Numbered from the stretch's first letter, positions 18,126-29,118 are shown. The stretch: DNA of 64,000 nt from Caulobacter segnis ATCC 21756 (GCF_000092285.1 NC_014100.1:1860001-1924000); one strand, 5' to 3'. Numbers and translations are program-made. Notes: generated by a model from the sequence alone, not told the origin.

Positions 18126-19346
18126 CTAGACGCGCTCGAAAGACAGGGCCGCGCCCTGGCCGACGCCGATGCAGAGGGTCGCCAGGCCGCGCTTGCCGCC
18201 GGTTGCTTCCAGTTGGCGAAGCGCCGTCAAAACGAGCCGCGCGCCAGACGCGCCCAGGGGGTGGCCGAGCGCGATGGCCCCGCCGTTGGGGTTCACGCGC
18301 TCGTCGTCATCAGTCAGAGACAGTTGGCGCAGCACCGCCAGGCACTGGGCGGCGAAGGCTTCGTTCAGTTCGACAACGTCGAAGTCCCGGATCGATTGGC
18401 CGGTCCGCGCCAGGAGCTTGCGGACGGCCGGCACGGGGCCGACGCCCATGACGCGGGGCTCGACCCCCGCGGTGGCGTAGCCGGTGACCCGGGCGCGCGG
18501 CGATAGGCCATGTTTGCGCACGGCGGCTTCGGACGCGATCAGCAGCCCCACCGAACCGTCGTTGACGCCCGAGGCGTTGCCGGCCGTGATCGTGCCGCCT
18601 TCGCGCACGACCGGCTTCAGCTTGGCTAGAGCATCGATCGTGGTCTCGCGCGGGTGCTCATCGCGATTGACAATGGTGGGGCCGGCCTTGCCGGGAACCT
18701 CGACGGCGACAATTTCGCCGTCGAAGAAGCCGCTGGCGATGGCGGCGGCGGCCTTTTGCTGGCTGCGCAGGGCGAAGGCGTCCTGGTCCTCGCGATTGAC
18801 GCCATAGTCGCTGGCTACGTTCTCGGCTGTCTCCGGCATGGAGTCGACGCCGTACAGCTTGCGCATGGCCGCATTGACGAAGCGCCAGCCGATGGTGGTG
18901 TCGAAGATCTCGGCGTTGCGCGAAAAGGCGCTGTCGGCCTTGCCCATCACGAACGGGGCGCGGCTCATGCTTTCGACACCGCCGGCGACGATCAGATCGG
19001 CCGTGCCCGAACCGATGGCGCGGGCGGCATAGCCGACAGCTTCCAAACCCGAAGCGCAGAGGCGATTGACCGTGACGCCGGGCACGCTCACCGGATAGCC
19101 AGCCAACAGGAGGGCCATCCGCGCGACGTTGCGATTGTCTTCGCCGGCCTGGTTGGCGCAGCCCAGGACCACCTCGTCGACGGCGGAAAGGTCGAGGCCG
19201 GTGTTGCGGCGAGCCAAGGCTTTCAGCGGAACGGCGGCCAGGTCATCGGCGCGGACCTTGGCGAGCGCGCCGCCATACCGGCCGAAGGGCGTGCGTACCC
19301 CGTCGCAGATATAGGCGGCCGCGATCTTGGCGTGGGGCGTGTTCAT
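18126..19346 (-). CDS. pcaF: Beta-ketoadipyl-CoA thiolase
   Basis: This 406-residue thiolase has all catalytic residues: nucleophile C97 ([12 protein letters not shown]), the His loop ([16 protein letters not shown], about 360) and the second Cys ([14 protein letters not shown], about 392). In the beta-ketoadipate pathway it cleaves beta-ketoadipyl-CoA to succinyl-CoA and acetyl-CoA. Its ATG overlaps the stop of the pcaI/J relic by ATGA, so it was translated coupled to it. The upstream CoA-transferase is destroyed and downstream pcaG and pcaB are fragments, so its pathway is broken here unless other copies exist. It may persist through use on another CoA ester, such as a phenylacetate-pathway intermediate. 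Confidence 0.9.
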   Translation of the reverse strand: MNTPHAKIAAAYICDGVRTPFGRYGGALAKVRADDLAAVPLKALARRNTGLDLSAVDEVVLGCANQAGEDNRNVARMALLLAGYPVSVPGVTVNRLCASGLEAVGYAARAIGSGTADLIVAGGVESMSRAPFVMGKADSAFSRNAEIFDTTIGWRFVNAAMRKLYGVDSMPETAENVASDYGVNREDQDAFALRSQQKAAAAIASGFFDGEIVAVEVPGKAGPTIVNRDEHPRETTIDALAKLKPVVREGGTITAGNASGVNDGSVGLLIASEAAVRKHGLSPRARVTGYATAGVEPRVMGVGPVPAVRKLLARTGQSIRDFDVVELNEAFAAQCLAVLRQLSLTDDDERVNPNGGAIALGHPLGASGARLVLTALRQLEATGGKRGLATLCIGVGQGAALSFERV

Positions 19347-19576
19347 GCGAGAGCGCCCCCGCTGAACTTAGCCTCGGTCTTGGCCCTGATCTCGTCGAGA
19401 AGGACGCCCGGGGCGACCTCGACCGCCGTCAGGCCCTTGACGCCGGTGTCCTTAACTGCCGGGATCAGGGTCTCGGGATTGCCCGACAGGCCAAAACCCC
19501 CTGACATCAGGGTCATGCCGTCGAAGACGACGCCCTCCAGCGCCGCGGCGGCGCTCTCGTAGATCTTGCTCTTCAT
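19343..19576 (-). pseudogene. pcaI: pcaI-pcaJ in-frame deletion fusion (3-oxoadipate CoA-transferase relic)
   Basis: The 77-codon frame begins like subunit A of a 3-oxoacid CoA-transferase (SAAAALEGVVFDGMTLMSGG, the FGLSGNPETLI turn). At about codon 50 it jumps to the typical end of subunit B (VEVAPGVLLDEIRAKTEAKF). The rest of subunit A and almost all of subunit B, including the catalytic glutamate region, are absent. One in-frame deletion of roughly 1.2 kb explains this. The product cannot transfer CoA. Good Shine-Dalgarno (GGAGGTCCCGG) and ATGA coupling to pcaF are retained. Confidence 0.85.
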
Positions 19577-19594
19577 GGGACGCTCCGGGACCTC

Positions 19595-20890
<1,296 letters not shown>

Positions 20891-20892
20891 TC

Positions 20893-21070
20893 ATGGACAA
20901 TCGTGACGACCTGAAAAAGCCGCGCGTTCCCAGCATTTCCTTCTTCGGGGAGGCTCGTTCACGACGTCACGGGCAGGTTCGTGCACATGGAAATCTTGGA
21001 CGATCGTTCACGACCGAACAACTGGACGATCCGGCCCCAGGCTCTCGCCGACCACTCTGGGATCGCGTGT
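20893..21070 (+). pseudogene. pobR: pobR relic (AraC-family activator, N-terminal stub)
   Basis: Divergent from pobA, an ATG at 20893 opens PRVPSISFFGE, and after a frame change the sequence continues GRFVHMEILDDRSRPNNWTI, then RPQALADH. This is the N-terminal ligand-domain pattern of AraC-type PobR proteins (phe-rich FxLYGE, then RFVHIE..DRS..H.W.I.PH.HAD). The frame breaks near 20950 and the remainder, including the C-terminal HTH domains, is missing. The following 21071-21328 shows nothing recognisable. The activator of pobA in this operon is therefore dead. Confidence 0.6.
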
Positions 21071-21328
21071 TGCAGGGAGGTGTCTCAGACGCGCACGGCG
21101 TCCAGCGGTCAAGCGCTTCTCGGATAGTTCGACGCCCCGCAGTGAACGTCACCTTCGTGGAGACGCGTCAACGTCGGCTGTCGCGCACCAAGCTCGTGCA
21201 ACATACTGGCTATGGTCGTGCGCTGACGTGTTGCTTCCGTTCGGAACGTCCGCTTCTTGGCGACCCCGGCGCTGCGCAATCCGGCATCCATGCCGGAACG
21301 CGCACACATCGACCCTGAGAAAAGTCGC

Positions 21329-24300
21329 CTAGGTCGCCTCAGTCGAGGTTGGTCGCGAACCGGGATGAAGCTTCCGTCCAGCGACTGCGCGCACGCGCTG
21401 TTCCAAGTCGTCCACGAAGGTAAAGATGACTGGAACGACCAGTAGGCTCAGCACCGTTGACGTCAGAAGGCCGCCGATCACCACCACGGCCATGGGCTGA
21501 CGGAAGCTGGGATCGGCCCCGAACCCGGCCGCCGTGGGCAGCATGCCCGCGCCCATGGCGATGGTGGTCATCAGGATCGGACGGGCCCGCTTGTGACACG
21601 CGTCCAACAGGGCCTCGACGCGTGAGAGGCCACGCTGGCGCCGGGCCATGATCGCGTACTCGACCAGAAGGATCGAGTTCTTGGTTACGATGCCCATCAG
21701 CATCAGCAGGCCGATCACCGCCGGCATGGAGAAGCTCATATTGCAGATCAAGAGGGCGAATAGGGCCCCGCCCAGCGACAGCGGCAGGGCGGACAGGATC
21801 GTCGCCGGCTGTAGGAAGTCATGGAACAGCAGCACCAGCACCGCATAGATGCAGAAGATGCCGACGGCCATGGCCAGGCCAAAGCTGCTCATCATCTCGC
21901 TGGTTTGCTGCAGTTCGCCCTGTTCCACGGTCCTCACGCCCGTCGGCAGGCTTTGCAGCGTCGGAAGCTGCTTGGCCTCGCGCATGACCTCGCCCAGAGG
22001 GCGACCGTTCAGCTCGGTCGTCAAGGTGACTTGGCGCGCCCGATCGATGCGGTCGATCTGGGACGCGCCGCTGCCAAGATTGAGGTCGCCCAGGGAAGCC
22101 AAGGCGACCTGGCCGCTCGTCCCCGCGACGCGCAACTGGCCGATGGCGTCCAGGTCGGTCCGAACGGCAGGATCCATGCGCACCCGCACGTCCACCTGCC
22201 GGTCCGAGAGGTTCAACTTGGGAAGCGACGCCGAATAATCGCCATAGGTCGCCAGGCGCATCGCCTCGCCGATGTCGCTACTGGTGACGCCCAGGGCCGC
22301 CGCGCGCGAATAGTCAGGGGTGAGCTGGATTTCCGGCCGCTGCAGCGCGGCGCTTGATGTGACGTTGCCGATTCCCGAAATCCCGCCACGAATCTCTTGT
22401 TCCAGCTTGGTGGCGGTTTGATTGAGGAGATCGCCGTCGTCGCCGGCCAGAACGATCTGCAGCGCCTGGCCATTGCCTGAGCCGCCGACGCTGACACGCG
22501 CGCCAGGCAAGGGCTCGAGCGCCTTGCGGATCTCCTCTTCGACGCCGGATTGCTTCAGACGACGTTTGCCGCGCTCGACGAGGTCGACTGTCAGGGTCGA
22601 GCTTGCGAGGTCGGCGCTGGCGCTGGCGTCCATCCCGCCGCTCGTGGCCGTACCCACCGAGGCGAAGACATGGGTGACCTCCGGCACGGTCTTGATCAGG
22701 CGGACAGCCTGGTTGGTGAGCCCTGTCGTCTGGGCCAGGGTGCTGCCCGGCGGCAAGGTCAGGGATACCGATGTCTGGGCGTTGTCCTGGGCGGGGAAGA
22801 AGGCGCTCGGCAGCAGCGGGATCATGGCCAGAGAGACCACGAAGAACAGGCCCGCCAGCGCGACCGTGGCCTTCCGCTTCCGCAGGGTCGTCCCGATGCA
22901 TGACATGTAACGGTGCATGATCGCGCCGTCCCTTTCCTCGCGATCCGAGGCCCGCAGCATGTAGGCCGCCATCATCGGGGTGAGCAGGCGGGCGACCAAC
23001 AGCGACATCAGCACCGCGACCGAGGCCGTGATGCCGAACTGGCGGAAGATCTTGCCCGGAATCCCGCCCATGAAGGCGGTCGGCAGGAAAACCGCCACCA
23101 GGGTGAGGGTGGTGGCCACGACGGCCAGTCCGATCTCGTCCGCTGCTTCCATCGCCGCCTGATAAGGCTTCTTACCCATGCGAAGGTGGCGCTCGATGTT
23201 CTCGACCTCGACGATCGCGTCGTCGACCAGGATGCCGATCACCAGAGCGATCGACAGCAGCGTGACCATGTTGAGGGTGAAGCCGCACAGGTAGATGACG
23301 CCGAATGTCGGGATGATCGACAGGGGCAGCGCCGTGGCCGAAACCAGGGTGGCGCGCCAATCGCGCAGGAATAACCACACCACGATCACCGCCAGGATCG
23401 CGCCTTCCACCACCAGATGCATCGAACCCTTATAGTTCTCGATGATCGGCGTGATGGTGTTGCTGGCTTCCTCGATCCGCACCTGCGGGTGCTGGGCCGC
23501 GAAGGCCTCGACCTGCGCGCGCACCTTCTTGGCCACGGCCGCGTCTCCGAAACCCAAGGACCGGCTGACCGTGAACGCAATGGTTTCCTTGCCGTCGCGG
23601 AACGCCCGCGAGCTGCGGTCGGAATGGGTGTCGCGGATCTTGGCGATCTGGTCCAGGCGAACCATCTGGCCGTTCGCGGCGGGGATGGCGATCGCCGCCA
23701 GGTCACTGGGATTATGGACCGCGCCAAGCGTTCGCAACGACTGGCGTTGACCGCCGATCTGTCCCTGGCCGCCGGAGCTGTCGCTTTGCATCTCCCTGAG
23801 CTTGGCCGAAACGTCGGAGGCGCTGACGCCCAGGCCCGACATCAGGGCAGGGTCGAGGTCGACCTGGACCTCGCGCGAGACCCCGCCGATCCGAGAAACC
23901 GTCGAGACGCCCTTCACCGATTGCACGGCCTTGGCGACGTCATTGTCGACGAACCACGATAGCTCCTCCTCGCCCATACGATCGGAGGTGATCGTGTAGG
24001 TCAGCATTGACCCGCTGCTGGCGGTGACCTTGGAGACCGTCGGGGTTTGCAGCGCCGCGGGCAGCTCGCTCTTGGCGCCGTCGACGGCGTTGCGCACCTC
24101 CTGGACCGCCTCGTTGGAGTCCTTATCGATCGTGAAGCTGACCGAGATGCTGACAGACCCTTCGGTGATGGTCGTCGTGATGTGGTCGAGCTTTCGCAGC
24201 GAGGTCAGCTTGTCCTCGATCTTGCGCGCGACCTCGGTTTCCAGCTGTTCCGGCGCTGCGCCCTCCAACGATGCGGAGATGGTGACCGTCGGCTGGTCCA

Positions 24301-24418
24301 TGTCGGGGAACTGCTGGATATCCAGCCGCTGGAACCCGATGACGCCAAAGACGGTCAGCAGGATGAACAGCAGGATCGCCGGGACCGGATGCTTGATGGA
24401 TAGCGCGGAGATGTTCAT
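21329..24418 (-). CDS. RND efflux pump, HAE1/AcrB type
   Basis: This 1029-residue inner-membrane transporter has the RND layout: TM1 at the N-terminus (SIKHPVPAILLFILLTVFGV), two large periplasmic loops and about 12 TM helices. The proton-relay aspartates are in VIGILVDDAIVEVENIERHL and the C-terminal repeat has GIVTKNSILLVEYA. It trades protons for export of drugs, dyes or metabolites. It is third in an operon (outer-membrane factor, adaptor, pump), with an ATGA overlap to the adaptor end. A Cpx-like two-component system lies divergently upstream of the operon. The adaptor gene carries a frameshift, so function of the complete pump is uncertain. Confidence 0.92.
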   Translation of the reverse strand: MNISALSIKHPVPAILLFILLTVFGVIGFQRLDIQQFPDMDQPTVTISASLEGAAPEQLETEVARKIEDKLTSLRKLDHITTTITEGSVSISVSFTIDKDSNEAVQEVRNAVDGAKSELPAALQTPTVSKVTASSGSMLTYTITSDRMGEEELSWFVDNDVAKAVQSVKGVSTVSRIGGVSREVQVDLDPALMSGLGVSASDVSAKLREMQSDSSGGQGQIGGQRQSLRTLGAVHNPSDLAAIAIPAANGQMVRLDQIAKIRDTHSDRSSRAFRDGKETIAFTVSRSLGFGDAAVAKKVRAQVEAFAAQHPQVRIEEASNTITPIIENYKGSMHLVVEGAILAVIVVWLFLRDWRATLVSATALPLSIIPTFGVIYLCGFTLNMVTLLSIALVIGILVDDAIVEVENIERHLRMGKKPYQAAMEAADEIGLAVVATTLTLVAVFLPTAFMGGIPGKIFRQFGITASVAVLMSLLVARLLTPMMAAYMLRASDREERDGAIMHRYMSCIGTTLRKRKATVALAGLFFVVSLAMIPLLPSAFFPAQDNAQTSVSLTLPPGSTLAQTTGLTNQAVRLIKTVPEVTHVFASVGTATSGGMDASASADLASSTLTVDLVERGKRRLKQSGVEEEIRKALEPLPGARVSVGGSGNGQALQIVLAGDDGDLLNQTATKLEQEIRGGISGIGNVTSSAALQRPEIQLTPDYSRAAALGVTSSDIGEAMRLATYGDYSASLPKLNLSDRQVDVRVRMDPAVRTDLDAIGQLRVAGTSGQVALASLGDLNLGSGASQIDRIDRARQVTLTTELNGRPLGEVMREAKQLPTLQSLPTGVRTVEQGELQQTSEMMSSFGLAMAVGIFCIYAVLVLLFHDFLQPATILSALPLSLGGALFALLICNMSFSMPAVIGLLMLMGIVTKNSILLVEYAIMARRQRGLSRVEALLDACHKRARPILMTTIAMGAGMLPTAAGFGADPSFRQPMAVVVIGGLLTSTVLSLLVVPVIFTFVDDLEQRVRAVAGRKLHPGSRPTSTEAT

Positions 24419-25513
24419 CGCGCGGCTTCCGAGGTCGCCGCCGCGGGGCGGACTGTCACGCCGTCGCTGAGGAAGGACGCGCCGCTTTTCACGACGGAGG
24501 CGGACGTGGCCAGGCCTCGGACCTCGACCTTGCCGTCGCGACGATCGCCGGTGGTCACTTGTTGCTGGCGAGCGCGCTTGTCGGCCCCGACCACGAAGAC
24601 GTAGGCGCGGCCGTCGCGCAGCACGATGGCGGTGTCGGGCAGGGTCAGGACGCGCGCAGCGCCGACGTTTATCACGCCGTCGCCGTACATCCCGGCCCGC
24701 GCGGCCGAGCCGGACGGTAGCTCTACATAGGCGACGCCTCGGCTGGTGGTGGTGCTCAGCGTCGGCGACACCAGGCGCACGGCGCCGGTGACCCGCTGAC
24801 CGTCAGGCAAAGTGACCTGTGCGGCCTGACCGGCCTTCACCTGCGCCAGCTGTTGAGCATTCAACTCGGCGTGCCACTCGATCCGTCCTTGACGCACGAG
24901 GCGGAAGAGCTCGTCACCAGCGGCCGCCACCTTGCCCAGCAAGGCCGAGCGCGAGGAGATTACGCCGTCGTCCACCGCCCACGACGTTGGTTTGCTGAAG
25001 CTGGATCTCGGTGGCGCGAAGTTGGGCCTTCTGCTGCTGTAGGGTGGCTCGCGCGGTGCGCTGGGTCACTTCGTACTTCTCGATTTGCTGTGCCGAGAGG
25101 GCGCCGCTGGCGCCCACCTGCGCGACCCGCGCCACGTCGCTGTCGGCCTGTGCGAGGTTTGCCTGCGCTTCGGCGACGACGCCCTGGAGACGGTCGCGAT
25201 CAGCCAGCAGGGTGTCTCGTGACAGGGTGGCGAGCACGCTGCCGCGCTTGACCCAGCTGCCGACGTCGGCCTGGAGGCTGGTGATGCGCAGCGAGCCGGT
25301 TTCGGCGCTGATCACGGCCTCCTGCCACGCCGCCAGGGCGCCGCTGGCATGAATCTGGCGCGGCCAAGCGGTGCTTTCCGGTTGGGTGACCTCCACGGTC
25401 AGGCTGGCCGGCGTGCTCTTCGGCGCCTTGTTAGGCGGAGAACAGGCGCTGACCGCGGCCAGGCAGAGGACAGCGGCGCTGGTCGCGGCTGCGCGCTTGA
25501 GCAAGGATGTCAA
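24415..25513 (-). pseudogene. RND periplasmic adaptor (MFP), split by a single-base frameshift
   Basis: This would be a ~365-residue membrane-fusion lipoprotein bridging pump and outer-membrane channel. It starts at TTG 25513, overlapping the preceding stop as TTGA, with a lipobox LAAVSAC. The first frame runs through the lipoyl and hairpin parts (SLRITSLQADVGSWVKRGSV) to LQQTNVV. The second frame resumes at DDGVISSRSALLGKV and covers the barrel and membrane-proximal domains to the end. The break is at about 24978-24980, where GGGCGG appears in place of an expected GGCGG, so one extra G. It may be a true mutation or a sequencing error in a G run; everything else looks well conserved. Confidence 0.8.
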
Positions 25514-26910
25514 GGCTGATGGTCTCCCGTGGCGGCGAGCGCCGTGTTGGACGCGTCCCAGCCGCCACCGAGCGCCTTGTAGAGCGCGATCCATTGGCGG
25601 ATTTCGGTGAGGCGGACATTGATCAAGGACTGCTCGGCGTCGAGCGCATTGCGGCGGGCGCTTTCGCGATCCAAGAGATCCGAGGCGCCGGCCCGATAAA
25701 GCTGATCCGTCGCTTTAAAGCTGGCTTGGTAGCCCCGAGCCGCAGTCTCCGCGTCGCCTTGCTGCTGGCGGGCGACATTCAGCTGCACCAGGGCCTGCTC
25801 GACATCGAGGACGGCGTCGCGCACGGCCTGACGATAGGCCGCCAGTTGATAGGCATAGCTCGCACGCGCCGACCTGACGCTGGCCAGGCGCTGCCCCCCG
25901 TCGAAGATCGGCAGCGAGAGCGACGGGCCGAAGGACCATTGCTGAAGACCCGCGCTGGTCGAAATTGAACCGGAGAGGGTCAGGCTTGGGTAGAGGTCGG
26001 CTACCGCGGCCCCGATCTCGGCGCTGGTCGCGGCCAGTTCACGCTCGCTCGACGCCACGTCTGGACGCTGTCGCACGAGGTCGGCCGGAACGCTGGTCAC
26101 ATCCAGCTTCCGGGGCGCGGGCAAGACGCCGGCGCTCGGCTGCATCAACGTCCGTAGCGCCGGCTCTTCCAGCCCGGTCAGAGAAGCCAGGCTCTTGACC
26201 AGCAGATCACATTGGCCCCGCTGGTCCGTGAAGGACGACCGTGTGCTGGCGGCGGAGGCATCGGCCAGCGCCGCGTCCGAGGCCGGTGAAAACCCAGCGT
26301 CTGCGTTCAGCCGTATAAGACGCGCGGAAGTCTCCTGCGATTCCGTGGCCTGGCGAAGGACTTCGGCCAGCTGTTCGCACCCGCGTAGCTGAACGTAGTC
26401 ATCGGCCACCTCAGCGGCCAGCGAGATCCGCGCCTCGTGCCAATCGTCGGTCCGCGCCTCTATCCGCGCCCTGGCCGCCTCGACATTGCGCCTGGCCTTG
26501 CCGAAGAGGTCGATTTCCCAGCTGGCGTCCAGCGCGGCCTGGCTGACCTTGCTGATCGTGGCGCCGCCGGCGGCCGACTCCTGGCGGGACTTGGTGCGGG
26601 AAGTCGAGCCGGTGAGGTTCGGCAGGGCCGCGGCGCGCTGCGTCGTCAGCGTGGCCCGAGCCTTGTCGATATTGGCGATCGCTTGGTCTAGGCTGGGACT
26701 GGTCTTTTCCGCGCTGGCCTGCAGCGAGGTCAGGATCGGATCGTCGAAACCCGACCACCACGCCAACAGCTTGCCGCTATCACCGCCATGGGGGACGGGC
26801 GCCTGCCAGGCGGCGGCCACGGCAGGAGGCGGACGATTGTAGTTTGGACCCGCCGCGCAAGCGCTGACCAGCAGGGCGAAAACCGGCGCCACGGCGAGCA
26901 GGCGATCCAA
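25510..26910 (-). CDS. Outer-membrane efflux lipoprotein, NodT/OprM type
   Basis: This 466-residue TolC-like outer-membrane factor has a lipoprotein signal (FALLVSAC, Cys about 18), then AGPNYNRPP and two repeats of the OEP domain with WWSGFDDPILTSL and DLYPSLTLSGSISTSAGL. It forms the exit duct for the adaptor-pump pair that follows. It is the first gene of the operon and is divergent from the response regulator gene. The intergenic region holds CpxR-type boxes. No anomaly was seen. Confidence 0.92.
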   Translation of the reverse strand: MDRLLAVAPVFALLVSACAAGPNYNRPPPAVAAAWQAPVPHGGDSGKLLAWWSGFDDPILTSLQASAEKTSPSLDQAIANIDKARATLTTQRAAALPNLTGSTSRTKSRQESAAGGATISKVSQAALDASWEIDLFGKARRNVEAARARIEARTDDWHEARISLAAEVADDYVQLRGCEQLAEVLRQATESQETSARLIRLNADAGFSPASDAALADASAASTRSSFTDQRGQCDLLVKSLASLTGLEEPALRTLMQPSAGVLPAPRKLDVTSVPADLVRQRPDVASSERELAATSAEIGAAVADLYPSLTLSGSISTSAGLQQWSFGPSLSLPIFDGGQRLASVRSARASYAYQLAAYRQAVRDAVLDVEQALVQLNVARQQQGDAETAARGYQASFKATDQLYRAGASDLLDRESARRNALDAEQSLINVRLTEIRQWIALYKALGGGWDASNTALAATGDHQP

Positions 26911-26986
26911 TAGCCTCTCCGAATGTTGTCGTAGCCAGAGAGGCTGTGGCTTAGCCGAATGCTATGTTAGGCGGGGCGCCGGCCGG

Positions 26987-27022
26987 GTAAAGTTGGGCAA
27001 AATCGACGTAAAGATATGTAAA
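26987..27022. promoter_or_regulatory. CpxR-type binding boxes
   Basis: Three GTAAA direct repeats start at 26987, 27008 and 27018. The last two form GTAAA-GATAT-GTAAA, an exact GTAAA-N5-GTAAA CpxR box, and the first is 21 bases (two helical turns) away. They lie between the efflux operon and the divergent CpxR/CpxA-like pair, 36 bases before the regulator's start. This suggests self-regulation and control of the pump. Confidence 0.65.
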
Positions 27023-27057
27023 GCTCCGCGCGTGCCCCGTCGCGTTGGGGATAGAAA

Positions 27058-27771
27058 ATGGCCGTGAGTGAAGACGCCGCAAAACCGCCGAGGGTGCTTC
27101 TGATCGACGACGACGATCAGTTGACGACCATGCTGTCGGAGTTTCTTGTCCGGGAAGGTTTCAGCGTCGGGGCCGCGCATGATGGCGAGAGGGGCGAGGC
27201 CGCAGCGCTATCGGGCGACTATGACCTCGTCGTCCTCGATGTGATGATGCCGCGCCTGTCGGGCATCGAGGTGCTCAGGCGCATCCGTCGCGCGAGCAAG
27301 GTTCCGGTCCTGCTGCTCACCGCCCGCGGCGATGAGATTGATCGCATCGCCGGGCTTGACCTGGGCGCGGATGACTATGTGCCAAAGCCCTGTTCGCCCG
27401 GCGAGCTGGTTGCGCGGATCCGCGCGATCCTACGGCGTGTGCTGACGAACAAGGATCCGACCGCCAACGACATGATCTCCAAGGGGCGGCTGAAGCTCTG
27501 GCCCGCCAGCCGTCAGGCGCAATGGGACGGACAGCCGATCGAATTGACCGGCACGGAATTCAGCCTGCTCGAGGAGTTGGCCCGCCACGCGGGGCAGTTG
27601 GTGAGTAAAGATCAGCTATCGCTGAACGCCCTGGGGCGCCCGCTGACGCCCTATGATCGCCGGATCGACGTCCACATCAGCAGCATTCGCCAAAAGCTCG
27701 GCGTTCGCCGCGACGGCAGCTCGTCGATCCTGAGTGTCCGGAGTCAGGGCTACCAACTGGTCGCGTCGTGA
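27058..27771 (+). CDS. cpxR: CpxR-like response regulator (OmpR family)
   Basis: This 237-residue regulator has a receiver domain with acidic pocket DDDD near residue 17, phospho-acceptor D61 (LVVLDVMMPRLSG) and the conserved Lys in VPKPCSPGEL. An OmpR-type winged-helix domain follows, ending RIDVHISSIRQKLG. Length and sequence resemble CpxR, which answers envelope stress. The kinase gene overlaps its stop by GTGA. CpxR-type boxes lie just upstream. It likely controls its own operon and the divergent RND efflux operon. The symbol is by resemblance; orthology with the enteric protein is not established. Confidence 0.85.
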   Translation: MAVSEDAAKPPRVLLIDDDDQLTTMLSEFLVREGFSVGAAHDGERGEAAALSGDYDLVVLDVMMPRLSGIEVLRRIRRASKVPVLLLTARGDEIDRIAGLDLGADDYVPKPCSPGELVARIRAILRRVLTNKDPTANDMISKGRLKLWPASRQAQWDGQPIELTGTEFSLLEELARHAGQLVSKDQLSLNALGRPLTPYDRRIDVHISSIRQKLGVRRDGSSSILSVRSQGYQLVAS

Positions 27772-29051
27772 AGCCCAGTCGCCTCTTCTGGAAGTTCTTC
27801 GTAGCCTTCTGCATGGCCACGGCCTGTTCATTCTTTATTGGCGTCGGCCTGTTGCGGATGACCCAGAGTGATCCCGCCTTGGATGTGGTCAACGCCGAGT
27901 TGGCCAACGTCGTCACGCGATTGATTGAAACCGGTGGACTAGAGTCAGCCGAGCCCCTGCTCGTTCAACAGGGAGCCACGACGCGAGCCTTGGCGCTTTA
28001 CGATTCTGAAGGACGCTTTCGTCTCGGCGCCCGTGAGGTGAGCCTTCTACCGCGATCGGCCGTACGGGTTCGCTCGCCGAGCGGCGAGATTTACCAGCTG
28101 GCGATTGCGAACTCGAAAATGTCAGGCGCAACGCCGTTCCTGATTGGCGGAGCTGTGAGTATTGTCTTTAGCGCCTTGCTTGCTTGGTATTTCTCTGGAC
28201 CGCTGGCCCACCTGAAGCGGGGGTTTCGCTTCATTGCGCGGGGGCAACTGAGCACACGCGTCGTTCCTCATGTCGGCGCGCGGCGGGACGAAATCGCCGA
28301 CCTAGCGCGTGAGTTTGACGGCATGGCAGCGCAGCTCGAGAAGCTTTGGCTTGCGCAACAACGCTTGCTACACGACGTGTCCCATGAATTGCGATCTCCA
28401 TTGACCCGCCTCCAGGTGGCGGTTGGGCTGTTGCGGCAATCGCCGAACGAGCGGCCCGAAATGCTGGCGCGAGTTGAACGCGAGGCTGGGCGTCTAGAAC
28501 GTTTGTTGGGCGAGGTTCTGACCCTGGCGCGGCTGAAGGCGGGCGATACGACCGGGCGGGTTGAAAAGCTCGATCTCATGGATCTCATCGCCGCCATTGT
28601 TGACGACGCTCACTTTGAAGCGCAGGCGAAAAGATGTCGCGTTCGGCTTGAAGGCGCGCAAGCTTTCGTTACCCAGGCCGATGGTGAGCTACTTTATCGC
28701 GCCTATGAGAACGTGATCCGTAACGCGGTAAAGTATTCTCCGCCCGAGGCCGACGTGGTGGTGCGCGCGCGGGCGACGGCCAGAGATCTTGTCGTGGAGG
28801 TTATCGACGAAGGGCCTGGGGTTTGCGAGGCTGAACGTGGAGAAATTTTCGACGCGTTCCGTCGGTTGGACCAAGACCAGAGCGTTGAGGGCTTCGGATT
28901 AGGATTGGCAATCGCTAGAGAGGCCGTCGAGCGACATGGGGGGCGGATCTGGGCTGAGGCGGGACCTAACGGCTTGGGCCTCCGGATTTTCATTGTGGTG
29001 TCTCTCAGGGGCGATACGGATGACCGGGTGACGACAAGACGCTTGGGTTGA
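27768..29051 (+). CDS. cpxA: CpxA-like sensor histidine kinase
   Basis: This 427-residue kinase has TM1 (FFVAFCMATACSFFIGVGLL), a short periplasmic part of about 90 residues, TM2 (GGAVSIVFSALLAWYFSGPL), a HAMP segment, and a HisKA domain with H about 206 (HDVSHELRSPLTRLQ). The HATPase motifs are N-box ENVIRNAVKYS, DEGPGV and GFGLGLAI. The GTG start overlaps the response regulator stop by GTGA, so the two are co-translated. The small sensor loop suits detection of envelope or membrane stress. It is paired with the CpxR-like regulator and adjacent to the efflux operon. Confidence 0.88.
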   Translation: MKPSRLFWKFFVAFCMATACSFFIGVGLLRMTQSDPALDVVNAELANVVTRLIETGGLESAEPLLVQQGATTRALALYDSEGRFRLGAREVSLLPRSAVRVRSPSGEIYQLAIANSKMSGATPFLIGGAVSIVFSALLAWYFSGPLAHLKRGFRFIARGQLSTRVVPHVGARRDEIADLAREFDGMAAQLEKLWLAQQRLLHDVSHELRSPLTRLQVAVGLLRQSPNERPEMLARVEREAGRLERLLGEVLTLARLKAGDTTGRVEKLDLMDLIAAIVDDAHFEAQAKRCRVRLEGAQAFVTQADGELLYRAYENVIRNAVKYSPPEADVVVRARATARDLVVEVIDEGPGVCEAERGEIFDAFRRLDQDQSVEGFGLGLAIAREAVERHGGRIWAEAGPNGLGLRIFIVVSLRGDTDDRVTTRRLG

Positions 29052-29098
29052 GAGAGTCCCCACCTACTGTCGCCTTCGGCCTTAGATGTTCGGGCTTA

Positions 29099-29118
29099 AT
29101 GGTACGGGATCGTACGGA
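29099..29118. promoter_or_regulatory. TACG palindromic operator, site 1
   Basis: ATGGTACGGGATCGTACGGA matches the 20-bp palindrome (consensus ATCGTACGRTANCGTACGAT) found before the rhamnosidase and related genes. Here it lies between convergent genes, with no open frame downstream on the plus strand before a strong terminator at 29213. Confidence 0.7.
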
